Positions 1-10,639 of a stretch of 64,000 nucleotides of DNA are shown piece by piece. A program made the position numbers and the translations under genes. The notes under the pieces are model-generated. The model was not told the origin of the DNA and searched no databases. It saw only the letters and a program-made list of their open reading frames with translations. The DNA is taken from the NCBI GenBank assembly GCA_013400115.1, contig VXBP01004217.1, positions 1-64,000 of the forward strand, given 5' to 3'. The stretch comes from Rhinopomastus cyanomelas. Its lineage: Eukaryota; Chordata; Aves; Bucerotiformes; Rhinopomastidae. Every line of letters begins with the position of its first letter. The stretch's first letter is position 1.

Positions 1-35
1 GTCCCTTCCAATCCCTAATGGTTCTAAGATTCTAT
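1..35 (+). repeat. CR1 LINE, 3' terminal fragment
   Basis: The first bases match the 3' end shared by the other CR1 copies in this window ('cccttccaatccctaatg' followed by a degenerate 'ttctaagattctat' tail). Only the end of the element is inside the window. Confidence 0.8.
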
Positions 36-1053
36 TAGTAGATTCATGCAGCTACTGGTTTTTTTGTACCAAAATTAATCCAGCAAGTAAATACTTCAGC
101 AAGTAAAGGTCTTTTACTTGCTGAAGCGGGTGGGGTTTTTTTTTTTTACTTCTGTAAAATTATAATTTCATTACAAATAAATGGAATTCTCCTCTGCTGT
201 GTTAGTGGGATGTAAATGCAAATACCTTTACTTTCCTCTGCTAAACGAGTAATGTTTCGATTATTTTGTTTACATTTTTATGCATTTTAATTTTTATTTA
301 TTTTTAAAATGTTCCTGGAATCAATTATATCTAGGGTTGCATACAGCCTCATTGTATTAAACTGAAATGAAAATGTAGGCTTCGAGTCATTGCTTTGTGT
401 AATCCAGGTAGCTGGAACCAACAATTTTCTAAGTGACTCAGCTGCCTGCTAGTACCATTTCCTGACTGAGCTTTCACCAGGTGGAGATGTCCACATGCAT
501 AACAACATGGCTGAGCAATGTGTTGTGCAATGTAAAGGCTGTAGGGAAAAAAAAATACCCTAGGCTACTATAAGGTCTTTCTTTTAAACAGCACATATGC
601 TTTTCTCTTTACTGGGGGATTCAGTAGCTGGAAGAGAATAAATTGATATTTTACTAGTTTAAACAACTTTTTTTAATCTTTAGTTTGTGCTAGTCCTATA
701 AGCTGGTAGTTTTGTCAAAATATTTTTAAATGGTGATATATTAAGCTGGCCACTCTGTATTACCCACTATGAGGATAAAGTTTAAATTATGTAGTTTTAA
801 TATGTTAGTTCAGTTGTTAAATTAGATGTAATATTTCAATTATTCTGTACTACTTTTTTATAAACCTGTATTCATACGGGGACCAGAATTCAATTAAAGG
901 ACATAAAACAGGGTGGTGGACTTAAAATATGCATTTAAAAAGTAACATTTTAAGACAAGATTATGTTGTTTGTGAGTTGGGAATTGAACTAGATGCTGTG
1001 TTATGGCTTCAGCATTAAACATCCCGCTGTGATGTGACATCTGCTTTCACTCT
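36..1053. other. Non-coding AT-rich DNA upstream of the scramblase
   Basis: No exon, CpG island or recognisable repeat is visible. The stretch is AT-rich with short T and A runs. It is either 5' flank or a first intron of the scramblase; the sequence does not decide between these. Confidence 0.5.
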
Positions 1054-1101
1054 GGGAGTGAAAAACAGAAAGGAACTGCTTTCAGTTTCGATTTCACTCC
1101 C
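1054..1101. repeat. 10-bp perfect inverted repeat spanning the ISRE
   Basis: GGGAGTGAAA at 1054-1063 is exactly complementary to TTTCACTCCC at 1092-1101, with a 28-base spacer. The right arm overlaps the ISRE at 1084-1097, so half of the ISRE (GTGAAA) is mirrored in the left arm. Confidence 0.6.
1084..1097 (-). promoter_or_regulatory. Interferon-stimulated response element (ISRE)
   Basis: The minus strand reads GTGAAATCGAAACT, an exact match to the ISRE consensus RNGAAANNGAAACT bound by ISGF3 and IRF factors. It lies about 1.3 kb upstream of the first coding exon of a PLSCR1-like gene. Human PLSCR1 is interferon-induced through an ISRE near its 5' end (from memory of the literature), which makes this match meaningful rather than random. 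The site is in unique DNA 39 bp before a CR1 copy. A TTTAAAG sequence at 1105-1111 could act as a weak TATA-like element. No first exon was identified, so the link to a transcription start is inferred. Confidence 0.6.
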
Positions 1102-1135
1102 AGCTTTAAAGGACTGTCTTGAGGCTGTTTAGTCT

Positions 1136-1515
1136 AAAGAGGAGGAGGCTGACCTTATTGGGACTTCTAAGGGAAACTGTATTGCTGTCTACAACTACCT
1201 GAAAGGAGGTTATAGAGAGGTGGGTGTTGGTTTCTTCTCACAAGTAAGGAGTGATGGGACAAGAGGAAATGGCCTCAAGTTGTGCCAGGGGAAGTTTAGG
1301 TTAAGCATTAGAAAAAACTTCTTTATTGAAAGGCTCTTCGGGCATTGCAACAGGCTGCCCTGGGAGGAGGCTAAATCAACATCATTTAATTGGTGTGTAG
1401 ATAGGGAGCTTAGGGATATGGTTTAGCAATGGGTTTGTCACAGTTTAAGTTAGTGGTAGGACTTGATGATCTTAAAGGTCTTTTCCAACCTAAATTATAC
1501 TGCGATTCTGTGATC
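1136..1515 (+). repeat. CR1 LINE 3' fragment
   Basis: The copy carries the usual CR1 3' landmarks in order: 'gaggaggctgaccttatt', 'caactacctgaaaggaggtt', 'acaagaggaaatggcctcaa', 'caacaggctgccctgggagg', 'ggacttgatgatcttaaagg' and the end 'gattctgtgat'. It is diverged from consensus and has no intact reading frame. Confidence 0.85.
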
Positions 1516-2377
1516 AACGAAACTAGTTGGAAGAATCGTAACACGCAAAATATATTCTTTGTTTAACCTGAGCTGCATTCTGTTTAAAGGAAAACTGTTT
1601 ATTCTTTATGTGAAAGCTTTTGATTCACTAAAAAGGAGTTCTTGTACTGTTCTTTTTTTATACTTCTACTTAGGATGTCCTTGCTATTTTGAACCTCTAA
1701 TAACAGTTGCTGCCATTGCCTGGCTTGTTTCATTAAACCACAGGCTGAAGAATGTCTCTCAATATTGTTGCTAACATCAGTAAATGTTCTTTTGCTTTTT
1801 TTTAACCCCTTTTTGTAGCCCTGGAAGGGTAGAAATAAAAATCAAACAGCTGACCCTTTTGGTTCTTATGTTCTACTGTGAAAGCCACTTGCAAGGCCAC
1901 TCTAGTGTGTATGTAGATACAAATCATATATGTGGTATTTAGTAGTTCCACTTCAAAAGCCTGAAAGTATAAAGAATGGGTGGTAGCACAGCGTCACAGC
2001 TGCTCCATTATTTAGCCAAAGCAGGTTTTAGAGGCAGTATCAATAAGTTTGGACTTAAGGCAGCGGTTTGTTTGTATAAATCGCGTGATGTTTCTGAATG
2101 GCTGCAAAATGTAGTCTTGCAGTGAGTGAAGTAAATGGACATCCTGATGCTTTCCTCCTGGTTGAGGACAGTTTTGGGATACTCAAAGGATGAATGCAGG
2201 CATAGATAATTTGGAGTTATGTTGTAGTAGAGACATAGCATAGAAGGAAGCTGAGTTGTAGCTTTCATTTGTGATTATGCTTTCCCATCTAATTTAGACA
2301 GGCGACTATATTTTCTCAATTATAGAGAATTATTCATAACTCTTGTGTGAAAATATGTATTTTTAATTTTTTTTCAG

Positions 2378-2409
2378 AACAGTTGCAAGCAGATCCGTGG
2401 CAATGCAAG
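2378..2409 (+). CDS. PLSCR1: Scramblase exon with proposed start codon
   Basis: The acceptor 'ttttttttcag' and donor 'gtgagtg' bound a 32-base exon whose last seven bases are ATG CAA G. The split Gly codon joins in frame to exon 3589-3758. The frame stays open upstream of the ATG, so an earlier start in an unseen exon is possible. Confidence 0.6.
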
Positions 2410-5400
2410 GTGAGTGAAAGATAAATAAAAATGTCATCTTCCATTAAAGATAAAATGTTTCCGTCCAAAGTGTTCAACCAGTATTAGATTAGCAATTTTT
2501 TAACATTTTAGTTTTATGAAAGACATATTAATGTTTAAATTGAAATTATTTCCTTTCTAAAATAGAATAATTTATAAAACATAGGGCTTTGATTTTCAGA
2601 TCTTGATTTCTGAAGTTGAATAAATGAATAACCAGCACTGACGTTTAAGTTATTTCTGCGTACAAACTGAACTTGGCAAATCCTTTAAAATCTGTAACAC
2701 CTATGAATCTGCCGGCGAAGCATTAGTCTAGTCTGGTATAGTCCTAACAGATAGATTAGGAGAAAACATTTTGAATAGTTGGCACATTACCAGTCTAGTT
2801 TCTACAGTAAAGTATTGTTCTTTCAATAGTAGCTTCAAGTAAAAGTTCATAAAACATTTCCGTAGCAAAGTTCAAGTTGCTGCAAACAGGGTAGGGCTCT
2901 GCACACAGCCTGGAGATGTGGGGTGGGTTGTGAGCACCAGGAAATGCTGTGTGTGCTGTCAGGTGGGATACTGGGCATTTAGATGTGAAAATTCTTGGAA
3001 GCATGTTTTTCCTGTTGAGTGCTAGCTGGAGAAGACCGACTTAACTTTCACAAAATGTGCAATTTGTTCCTCCTTGAATATGCGCCTCCTCTATGAAGAT
3101 GAGAATTTCCTGAGTTTGAAAGATAATCCATTAACTGAATGGGAAGTGCAGTTTTTAGAGTGCACTCATCCGGTTTGGCAATTGTGGGTCAACCTTGCTA
3201 AAAGGTTCATTAGAAGGCATCATTCCAGGAAAACTTGTCTTAAATTTCTTCATTTGGTCAGCTGACAACTTGTAAATGCCAGTACTTTTCACGTGAAGGA
3301 ATAACCTTCGTTTATTTGTTTCTAATTTTTAATTCTTTTATCGTTATGTGAATCCGATTTCTGCTGCATTCAAGCACAGTGCCTTTACATATTTTGCTTG
3401 GCTTTGTATGGGAGATTAGAAGGTTTCAGTCCAGCATGACTGCCTTACAAAAGTAGTATTCATAACTGAAATATAGATATGAGTATCTTCACAGTTCAGA
3501 ATAGTGAAAAATCAATCTTTTGAAGATCCCTGGGGCAGTTCTTTTTCAACATCTAAGTTTCACAACTTCATGCCTTCTGTCACACCAGGTGCTGCAGGCT
3601 ATCAGCATTCTGGTTATCAATCACAGCCCATGGCTTACCCACCTGGATTTGCTGTTCCACCCATCCAGAACCAGCCCGTTGTGCAGGAGGGAGCAATCTG
3701 GATGCCCATCCCTCCTGCTTTTCCCAACTGCCCTCCTGGACTGGAATACCTCACACAGGTACCTGAATCCTTCCTTCTTCCCCAGAGGACAGGCATTCAC
3801 ATGAGAAACAGCCTGCCTTCATGAAGGCTGCATAGGCTGCTGTCTTGGGCTGCTAGAATGAAGCCTTTAGTAATGTGGTTGATGTGTATTTAAGCATGGA
3901 GTTACCTGTTATGGCTTTAGCACTTCACAGAGTGCTCTCTTGCCAAGTAAGGTGCTAAAGGACTGGGGGCACAGGGCTGTGGTACAACTTTCCATAGCCC
4001 TGGAAAGCTAATGCTTTTGAGATTTAATGTGATTTGGCAATGCATATAATAACTGTATTTAATGTGGACAACTGGTTATTAAGCAAAATTAAGCATTAGA
4101 GGTGCTTAATTTTCTACACTACGCTTTCTTCACACTCTTCATAGTGTTGTTAGTAGAGGTGCTTATCAGACCACAAGGTAGAGAGTGCTAATAGCAAAAC
4201 AAGGATTGTAAGAATTGGTTCCATATTACAAAACATATCACCCTTTTACTGTAAAAGTACATCTTGTCACCTCTGGGAGCAAATAGCCAGGCTTACCACT
4301 GCTGCCAGTTCAGCAGATAGCTCAAGAAAAAAAAACCACCTGAATTTCACTCAGATCTGAGCAGTAGCTGAATTTAGAGCTTCTGCTCCAAAATATCTCG
4401 TTTTCCTGTTTTTCTCTGTATGAACTCCTGGTGTAGGCATCTATCATGTCTGACAGGCACTGTAGCTGAGGTACCCTGAGAAAGGCAAACAGACACATTA
4501 GCCCTCTGTGTTCTTAAGCAGGCCAGCTTCCGTACAACTTCTGGCATCTGCTCCAGTGCTCTGAAACACTGTTCTGCTAAATTAACAGCGAGCAAGACCA
4601 GGGCATGTGAGCTGTTTCCTCATGTTTACTGATGAATGATCCAACATCAGACAATGTATTGATGCATACATCTGCATTCTGAAATGAAACTACGGTTTTT
4701 AAAATCACATTTCTCTTAGTTGCAACTTTTTAACTGTTTATTCTGTTTAATTTTTCAACCACAAACAGATTGACCAGATATTAATTCATCAGCAAATTGA
4801 ACTTCTTGAGAGTAAGTGAAAAGTATTTGTAATGGAGAAGTGGTTAAATCTAATAATCCCAAGAATGATACAATTTCGCCTGTCTTTTGGATTTTAAGCA
4901 GGATTTCTATTTGAAAAGATATCTCGTAGTGTGCCTGAGTAGTCTTGGTAGCTAGTTTCAGCTGAAGTCACACGTTTCCTGCATTATCCATTCAGATGGT
5001 TTCTGCTTGCCTTTCTTCTCAAAGATCTTTTCTGTCTTCTCTTACTCCATCTAATTCCACAGACTAGCATGCACCCTTTCCCTTCTTCTCCCCTCATTCT
5101 GTTCACTTCAACAATACCAATGTCATGTTAGCAGTGTCTTTCAAACAGAAGAAATGAAATGCACCATCCATCTCATCTGATACCTAATGCTGTTGCTTTT
5201 TGTTTCCTGAACGCTCAAAGAGTACTCAATTTCTTACAGAAATTAATGATAATGTCTGTGCTGCTGTGAGTCTTGACTGCAAGCCTTTTCTGGTGTCTGC
5301 AATCTGAACTTACTTGCACGCACTAGAGCCTTTTTCTTGCTTCACCACTAATTCACAAATTTAATTCTTATCCCTTCATCTCTTTGCTGGGACTCGTCCA

Positions 5401-8400
5401 TGCTGTGTTATTTATAACTGTGGTGCTTGCTCTGGCAGTAGGTGTCTGTATCTGGTGAGAGGGGACTAATGGGTGTTCCTCACACTCTCTGTGTTGCATT
5501 TTCATGGTGGTTTCTCCTCTCTACTTCTTCATTAAGCTGCTCTGCTCAAGGGTCTTACCCCACTTTTTCCTTTTGCTCATAGCTGCCTCTGACACGCTTT
5601 GATAGAGGTCTGCCTTCCCAAAGGGTAGCTTTAGAGCTAGCATGGTGACTTCTGGCCAAACACACCTTAGAAATTTAACAGTTTAGTTCCTATCTTTCAG
5701 TTTTGACTGGCTTTGAAACGAGCAACAAATATGAAATCAAGAATACACTGGGACAGAGAGTGTATGCTGCAGCAGAAGACAATGACTGCTGTACCAGGAA
5801 CTGCTTAGGGCCATCACGACCCTTCTCCCTCCGGATTGTGGACAACCTGGGTCGTGAGGTGATAACACTGCACAGACCCTGCCGGTGTTCTTCATGCTTC
5901 TTTCCTTGCTGCTTACAAGAGGTGAGCTGCTCTCTCTCACCACCTTATTTTATGTGGAACATGGTCTACCTGTGCATTTGGGTTTGTCTTGAATTAGGAG
6001 GCAAGATGAAACAAGTCAGTATTTGTTTGTAAGTTGTAAGGAAAAAAGATCTGTGGCATTTTTGTATGGGATGTCTTTGGTGTAGGAAGGAGCTAGTCTG
6101 CTGCAATACTTAGGTTCACTTTGGCCACTTCTGCCGATCATAATGAAAAGTTTGATTCAATAGCAGGAATTCAGTCAGGAAACTCAGCGCTAGTGACAAA
6201 TTGTGTGTTGGGGATTTGTGGTGTAAGAGTTGGACAATGGCTTGTATAAAGTAACAGCTAGAGTTTTCACTGTACTGCTGTGAAAGCTGTAGTGAAATTC
6301 AGCCAATGAAATTATGAGTTTTTAAAATATTAAAATAGTTATGGGGTGGTGCAACTTCTGAAGCCATAAGTCTGAGCCTACTCAGCTTTTACTGAGGCAT
6401 TTGTAGTAGCTGCATCCTGTGATGTCCTCACTGAATGCTCTCGAGATGTTCACAGCCTTTTTTTCACTAGGCTTTGACCTTTCTACTGTAGATGCATATT
6501 TCTGTGCTTCATAGCATTAGGAACATCTGCCTGTTTTCAGTGAAGGGAAAAGTTGTAGTTTGCATGCAGCTTTTTGAAAAGGTTCACAGAAAACCCCAAG
6601 CAGCTTTGCACATTGGAAAAAACAGATTGCTATGGAAAAATAAGTTGTGTTTGGGTTGTTTGCTAGTGTGATCTTTGTCTTGGCTAGCATATCAAAGCAT
6701 AAATACTCACATGGAGATTTTCATCTTGCTGTGAAGCTGGAAGTTCAGGCACCTCCAGGAACAACGATTGGTTATGTTGTCCAGAACTGGCATCCCTGCC
6801 TGCCAAAGTTTACCATTCAAGATGAGAAAAGAATGAATATACTCAAAATTATTGGACCATGTATTGTCTGCAGCTGTTGTGAGGACATTAATTTTGAGGT
6901 ATGCAATGCTAAAAATTGTTTGTATCTTCTTCCAGATAGTACTTTGTTGCTTGACTTACTCCCTGTCAACTGAGTTATTGTATATATTAAGTAATTAGTA
7001 CATAATCTTTTAATGCTAGTATAATCATTTCACTTCTCTAGATATCTTAGATTACTGTAGATAAACCAGACAAATTTCCAGAATGACATCTTAAAACCAC
7101 TCATCAGTGAGACTGATGCCATGTGGCTGTGCACAACTGAAATGTACTTTTCGGTTTATATGACATATAAACTTATAAATGAAATATTTAACAACAAAGT
7201 CTTTTTGAATTTTTTCTAACAAAAAAAAGTTATTCTCAGCCGTATTTTTTTATTAAAATTATTTCCTATAGTGACTTATTTAATCATTTCATAATTATTC
7301 AATGACCAAGTAAATCAAGATAATTTAGACCAAAAATATATACTTGAATGACTGAAGAGTTACAACTTTCACTTAAAAATAAGTTATTAATTCATCATTA
7401 TTTCTGTACAATAAGTAGTAGATACACTAGTCTACCATTTAATATTGTAAATTAAGTTGTGAGTAGTTGCTAATGCAGATTTGGTAGAATTTTGCTGTGG
7501 GGACTGATCTTTCACATGACCCTGAAGACTGGATCTAACTTTCAGAAATGTAATGTTTACAAAGGGCTAATCTTCACTTTGGAACAGAAGAGCTTAATTT
7601 GTTTAATTTTGACTTCAGCAGTTCCTGATACGTGGCTGAAGAAACTACTCACTCGCTTGACTGAAAGCTCTTTGAGCAGCGTGTGTGTGTGTGTGGTAGC
7701 AGTCCCCCAACACCGCTAAAGCATTCGACATTGCAGCAAGATTTACAATATAGTTTATGTCTGTGTAACTCAAGACTGACTTTCTGATATTCAGGGTTCC
7801 CTTTTGGTACAAGCGGTTGCATTCGGTGGCTGAATTAATTCAAAAGCAATCTGAAGCTTTCTAATGCATCTAGCCTGAAAAGGATTTTTTGTTCTTTTGT
7901 AAATTTTTAGGTGAAATCTGTGGATGAGACATCTACCGTTGGAAGGATTTCTAAGCAGTGGACTGGGTTTGTGAAAGAAGCTTTTACAGATGCAGATAAC
8001 TTTGGAGTCCAATTCCCACTGGACCTAGATGTGAAGATGAAAGCTGTCATGATTGGTGCTTGCTTTCTTATTGTAAGTGTACCATTCACTGATACTTGAA
8101 TATGAACTCATCACCATGGTCAAATCAGGCTAGTAAAGGATTTGACTCTGAACATCTTGAATTAGGTGATGTCTTGTTGTGAACTTTCTGTTCACAAAAC
8201 TAAATGTGGAGGGCAATGAACAATTATTTCAGAGAATGAGCTTATTCTAGACTACGTGAAATGCTAATGTGACTCCTGAATCTCCTTTTTGGAAGTATGT
8301 GAATCACTGAGCTGAGATGGATTGAATTAATTTCCAATGGGAGGGATTTCTGGGAGGCCCAAGCTCATTCAACTTGATAACTGGGCTTTTCAGCTGCACT

Positions 8401-9078
8401 GTCATCAAGTGCTGCAGCTCAGCTCACTTTGTTCTTTGAAAGTAGGGAGTGACACGTGTGTTCCCACTTAATGTGCAATTCAGCATCAGGTACCATTTCA
8501 AAGTGCCCTTCTGTGCTAACACATCTGCAGAGAAGGGGCACGTGAAGCACCTTCAGTTTGGAAAGTTCTCACAAGCTTCTGGTAGCCCAGCGCACAAACA
8601 AGGTTTTTTACTTAGCTATGTGTTTGTGTGCCACCGTGTGCACAAAATATAGTCTGAGCGCGTGCTAGCAACCCCGGACTCTAGGCACAGAAAATGGGGA
8701 CCCTAAATATAAACTAAAGATAGGAACTATTATTATGGGCTCCAGTTTGAGGTAACACTGAGGGCACTGAGTTAGATTGAGCAAAGCCAGGGCATGAAGC
8801 CTGAGTAAAGGAAGTATAGCTCTGGCTAGTGATAGTTTACAGCTTCCACGTAAGTCCTTTGCCACCTTTTTCTCCCTCCATGTGTGTCCTGTTCAGACAG
8901 AGCCAGTTTCTGAGAGGAAGATAGGTGCTTTGAATACCTTGTAAAGCAACCAAGAGATTGTGAACTAAGAACCATGTTTAAGAGGTATTTGCTTTATTTG
9001 CTTTTTGTTTCCTCTTAGGACTTCATGTTTTTTGAACATGGTAATGATAAAAAACAGCGAATGGGAACTTGGCAGTGA
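2403..9078 (+). CDS. PLSCR1: Phospholipid scramblase, PLSCR1/PLSCR2-like
   Basis: Spliced gene encoding a Ca2+-activated, lipid-anchored membrane protein that scrambles phospholipids between leaflets. Coding exons: 2403-2409 (within exon 2378-2409), 3589-3758, 4769-4811, 5701-5921, 6737-6898, 7911-8072, 9019-9078; every intron is GT-AG and all phases agree, giving 274 residues. A short Pro/Gln-rich N-terminus (1-58) holds YPPGF and NCPPGLEYL. The Cys-rich scramblase core follows. RCSSCFFPCC at 135-144 is the palmitoylation region; GRISKQWTG (212-220) matches the non-classical nuclear import segment; DADNFGVQFPLDLD (228-241) matches the EF-hand-like Ca2+ loop; a single membrane segment lies at about 246-260 with a short tail. 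Human PLSCR1 has 318 residues, so the proline-rich part is shorter here, unless translation starts in an upstream exon, because the frame before ATG is open within exon 2378-2409. PLSCR1 and PLSCR2 cannot be separated by eye; PLSCR4 fits less well. Confidence 0.93.
3589..3758 (+). CDS. PLSCR1: Scramblase exon: proline-rich N-terminus
   Basis: Starts after 'gtcacaccag' and ends before 'gtacct'. It encodes the Gln/Pro-rich leader and the family-typical NCPPGLEYLTQ segment. The reading frame is also open upstream to about 3504, but the upstream AGs at 3494 and 3499 do not fit the phase of the preceding exon. Confidence 0.85.
4769..4811 (+). CDS. PLSCR1: Scramblase short exon (IDQILIHQQIELLE)
   Basis: A 43-base exon between 'accacaaacag' and 'gtaagtg'. 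It encodes a 14-residue segment strongly conserved in PLSCR1-type proteins and ends one base into the next codon. Confidence 0.93.
5701..5921 (+). CDS. PLSCR1: Scramblase core exon with Cys-rich motif
   Basis: Acceptor 'ctatctttcag', donor 'gtgagc'. It encodes residues 74-147, including NKYEIKN, the EDNDCCTRN segment and the RCSSCFFPCCLQE palmitoylation region. Confidence 0.95.
6737..6898 (+). CDS. PLSCR1: Scramblase core exon
   Basis: A 162-base phase-0 exon with donor 'gtatgc'. It encodes LEVQAPPG, the WHPCLPKFTIQ segment and GPCIVCSCC. The acceptor 'gctgtgaag' has a weak pyrimidine tract. The start is set by protein similarity. Confidence 0.9.
7683..7696. repeat. (GT)n microsatellite
   Basis: Short run of GT dinucleotides in scramblase intron DNA. 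Confidence 0.7.
7911..8072 (+). CDS. PLSCR1: Scramblase exon: nuclear import segment, Ca2+ loop, membrane segment
   Basis: A 162-base phase-0 exon between 'aaatttttag' and 'gtaagtg'. It encodes residues 202-255: GRISKQWTG, DADNFGVQFPLDLD and the start of the hydrophobic segment AVMIGACFLI. Confidence 0.96.
9019..9078 (+). CDS. PLSCR1: Scramblase last coding exon
   Basis: Begins after 'tttcctcttag'. It encodes DFMFFEHGNDKKQRMGTWQ and the TGA stop at 9076-9078. The 3' untranslated region continues in the same exon. Confidence 0.95.
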   Translation, partial: DFMFFEHGNDKKQRMGTWQ

Positions 9079-9710
9079 GGTCTAGAACTTTACTACAGAA
9101 GAAGATGACCGTAAATATCCCAAATTTCCAGTGGATTGCAGAACTTCAGTAAAATGTGAAAAATGTACATCCCATGCTTGTAGTTGTATTTCTAAATCTA
9201 CATCTTTATGGTGGTTTGTTGAGGTTTTTTTGTGTGTTCTGGTGAACCAAATTGTAGTATTCAAAGTTTGTCTACACAGATCAATACTGTAATTTATAGA
9301 AATATAAAGCAACCCTTTTTTTCCCCAAGAAATTTGGGTTTGTAAAATAACTACTTATGGTTACTATAGTTTCTAAAATAGAGGACACCTTTTATATCCA
9401 ATATTAATATATTATGTATCCTTTAGTTACCTGTAGTTGTATCCTTTGGTTATTCATAGTCTTGGTGTACACATTCTATTCTTTCTGACTTCTTATCAAA
9501 TATATACATTCAAAACAACTTTATGTAAGTGACCAGAACTACCAGAAATCACTGTAAAATTATATTAATCCAGTGATGAATCAATGATGAGTCGAATATG
9601 ACTCCTTTTGTGTAACTGAGTTTCATAAATCGGGATGTTTTGAAACTTAAGGTGTTGGTTTTCACCAACAGAAGTTCAGAGGAGAAAATAAACGTAAATG
9701 CCTGTGGTTG
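9079..9710 (+). other. PLSCR1: Scramblase 3' UTR (minimum extent)
   Basis: AT-rich sequence after the stop without splice or coding signals. The first well placed AATAAA is at 9687-9692. Further AATAAA signals at 9869-9874 and 10629-10634 could give longer transcripts. The true end is not determined by sequence alone. Confidence 0.5.
9687..9692 (+). terminator. Polyadenylation signal AATAAA
   Basis: First canonical hexamer on the sense strand downstream of the scramblase stop, about 610 bases into the 3' UTR. Confidence 0.45.
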
Positions 9711-10639
9711 CTCATGTTTAATAATCCTTCAGTAATTGCTTTGTGCTTGAGTGCATTTTTCCTGAGGCAAGAAAAAACTAGTTACTGTTCAGTTTCTCCA
9801 GTCGTCTTTCCTCCTCATGTAGTCCATTGGTTTCACATTGTAAGTGGTAGGTGTGAAGGCACAGGAATAATAAATGAAACAGTTCCATTTCAAATGCAGA
9901 CACATGCAACACAGGCCTATTCCTTAGCATTTATAGCTTCAGTTTACTTATTTGGCTAAAGATTCCTTATGTTCAGTGTTTTCAGTTTACTGATTTCTCG
10001 TGGCCATTCAAACAGCAGAGGAATGAAAAAGGGACTGCTGTTGTCACTGTTTAGTTGGATTGTCTTTGATGTTATAAAAATTATACAAGGTCAAAAGAAC
10101 CATTTGTACTCTTCTGAAAGTCTTAAAAATTGTGTGTTATGCCTTGTTAAAAGTTAGCTTCTGCTGCTGAAGACAAATTTTCTTGACTATGGTGTCTTTA
10201 ATAATTGGGTTTGCTGAAGGTGCATTTTTGATTCACAGGGACTATTCTTATAGAATTAAATTATTGTTACTTTGAAAATCTTTTGTGCTTTATTGACCAG
10301 CTAATAATGAAATTCTGGAAATTAAGTCTTGCTAAAATCTGATTAGAGTTTCTGATTGCTTCAGTTAGGAATAGAAGCTACATGTATCGGACTGTAGGGA
10401 TTCATACAGCTAAGCTCATCCGCACTATTTTCCTCCAAGGGCTAACTCTCACCTTCGGTTCTACCTGTAGCTCTCAATTCCCAGTCATGCAACAGAGTGC
10501 AGAGCTACCCAAACATTACATAACATTTTTGAGATATTTAAAAAATGCATGCTAAATTCCATGGCAGGTCCTGAATAGAATTAAAATTTACATTTTGCAT
10601 TAGAGGTCTGTTGGTGAAGAATGGATGCAATAAAAATTT

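Noticed and set aside
3504..3588. Upstream extension of the scramblase proline-rich exon
   Set aside because: The frame is open, but the candidate acceptors at 3494 and 3499 do not match the phase of the exon ending at 2409, and one frame meets a stop. The acceptor at 3588 fits.
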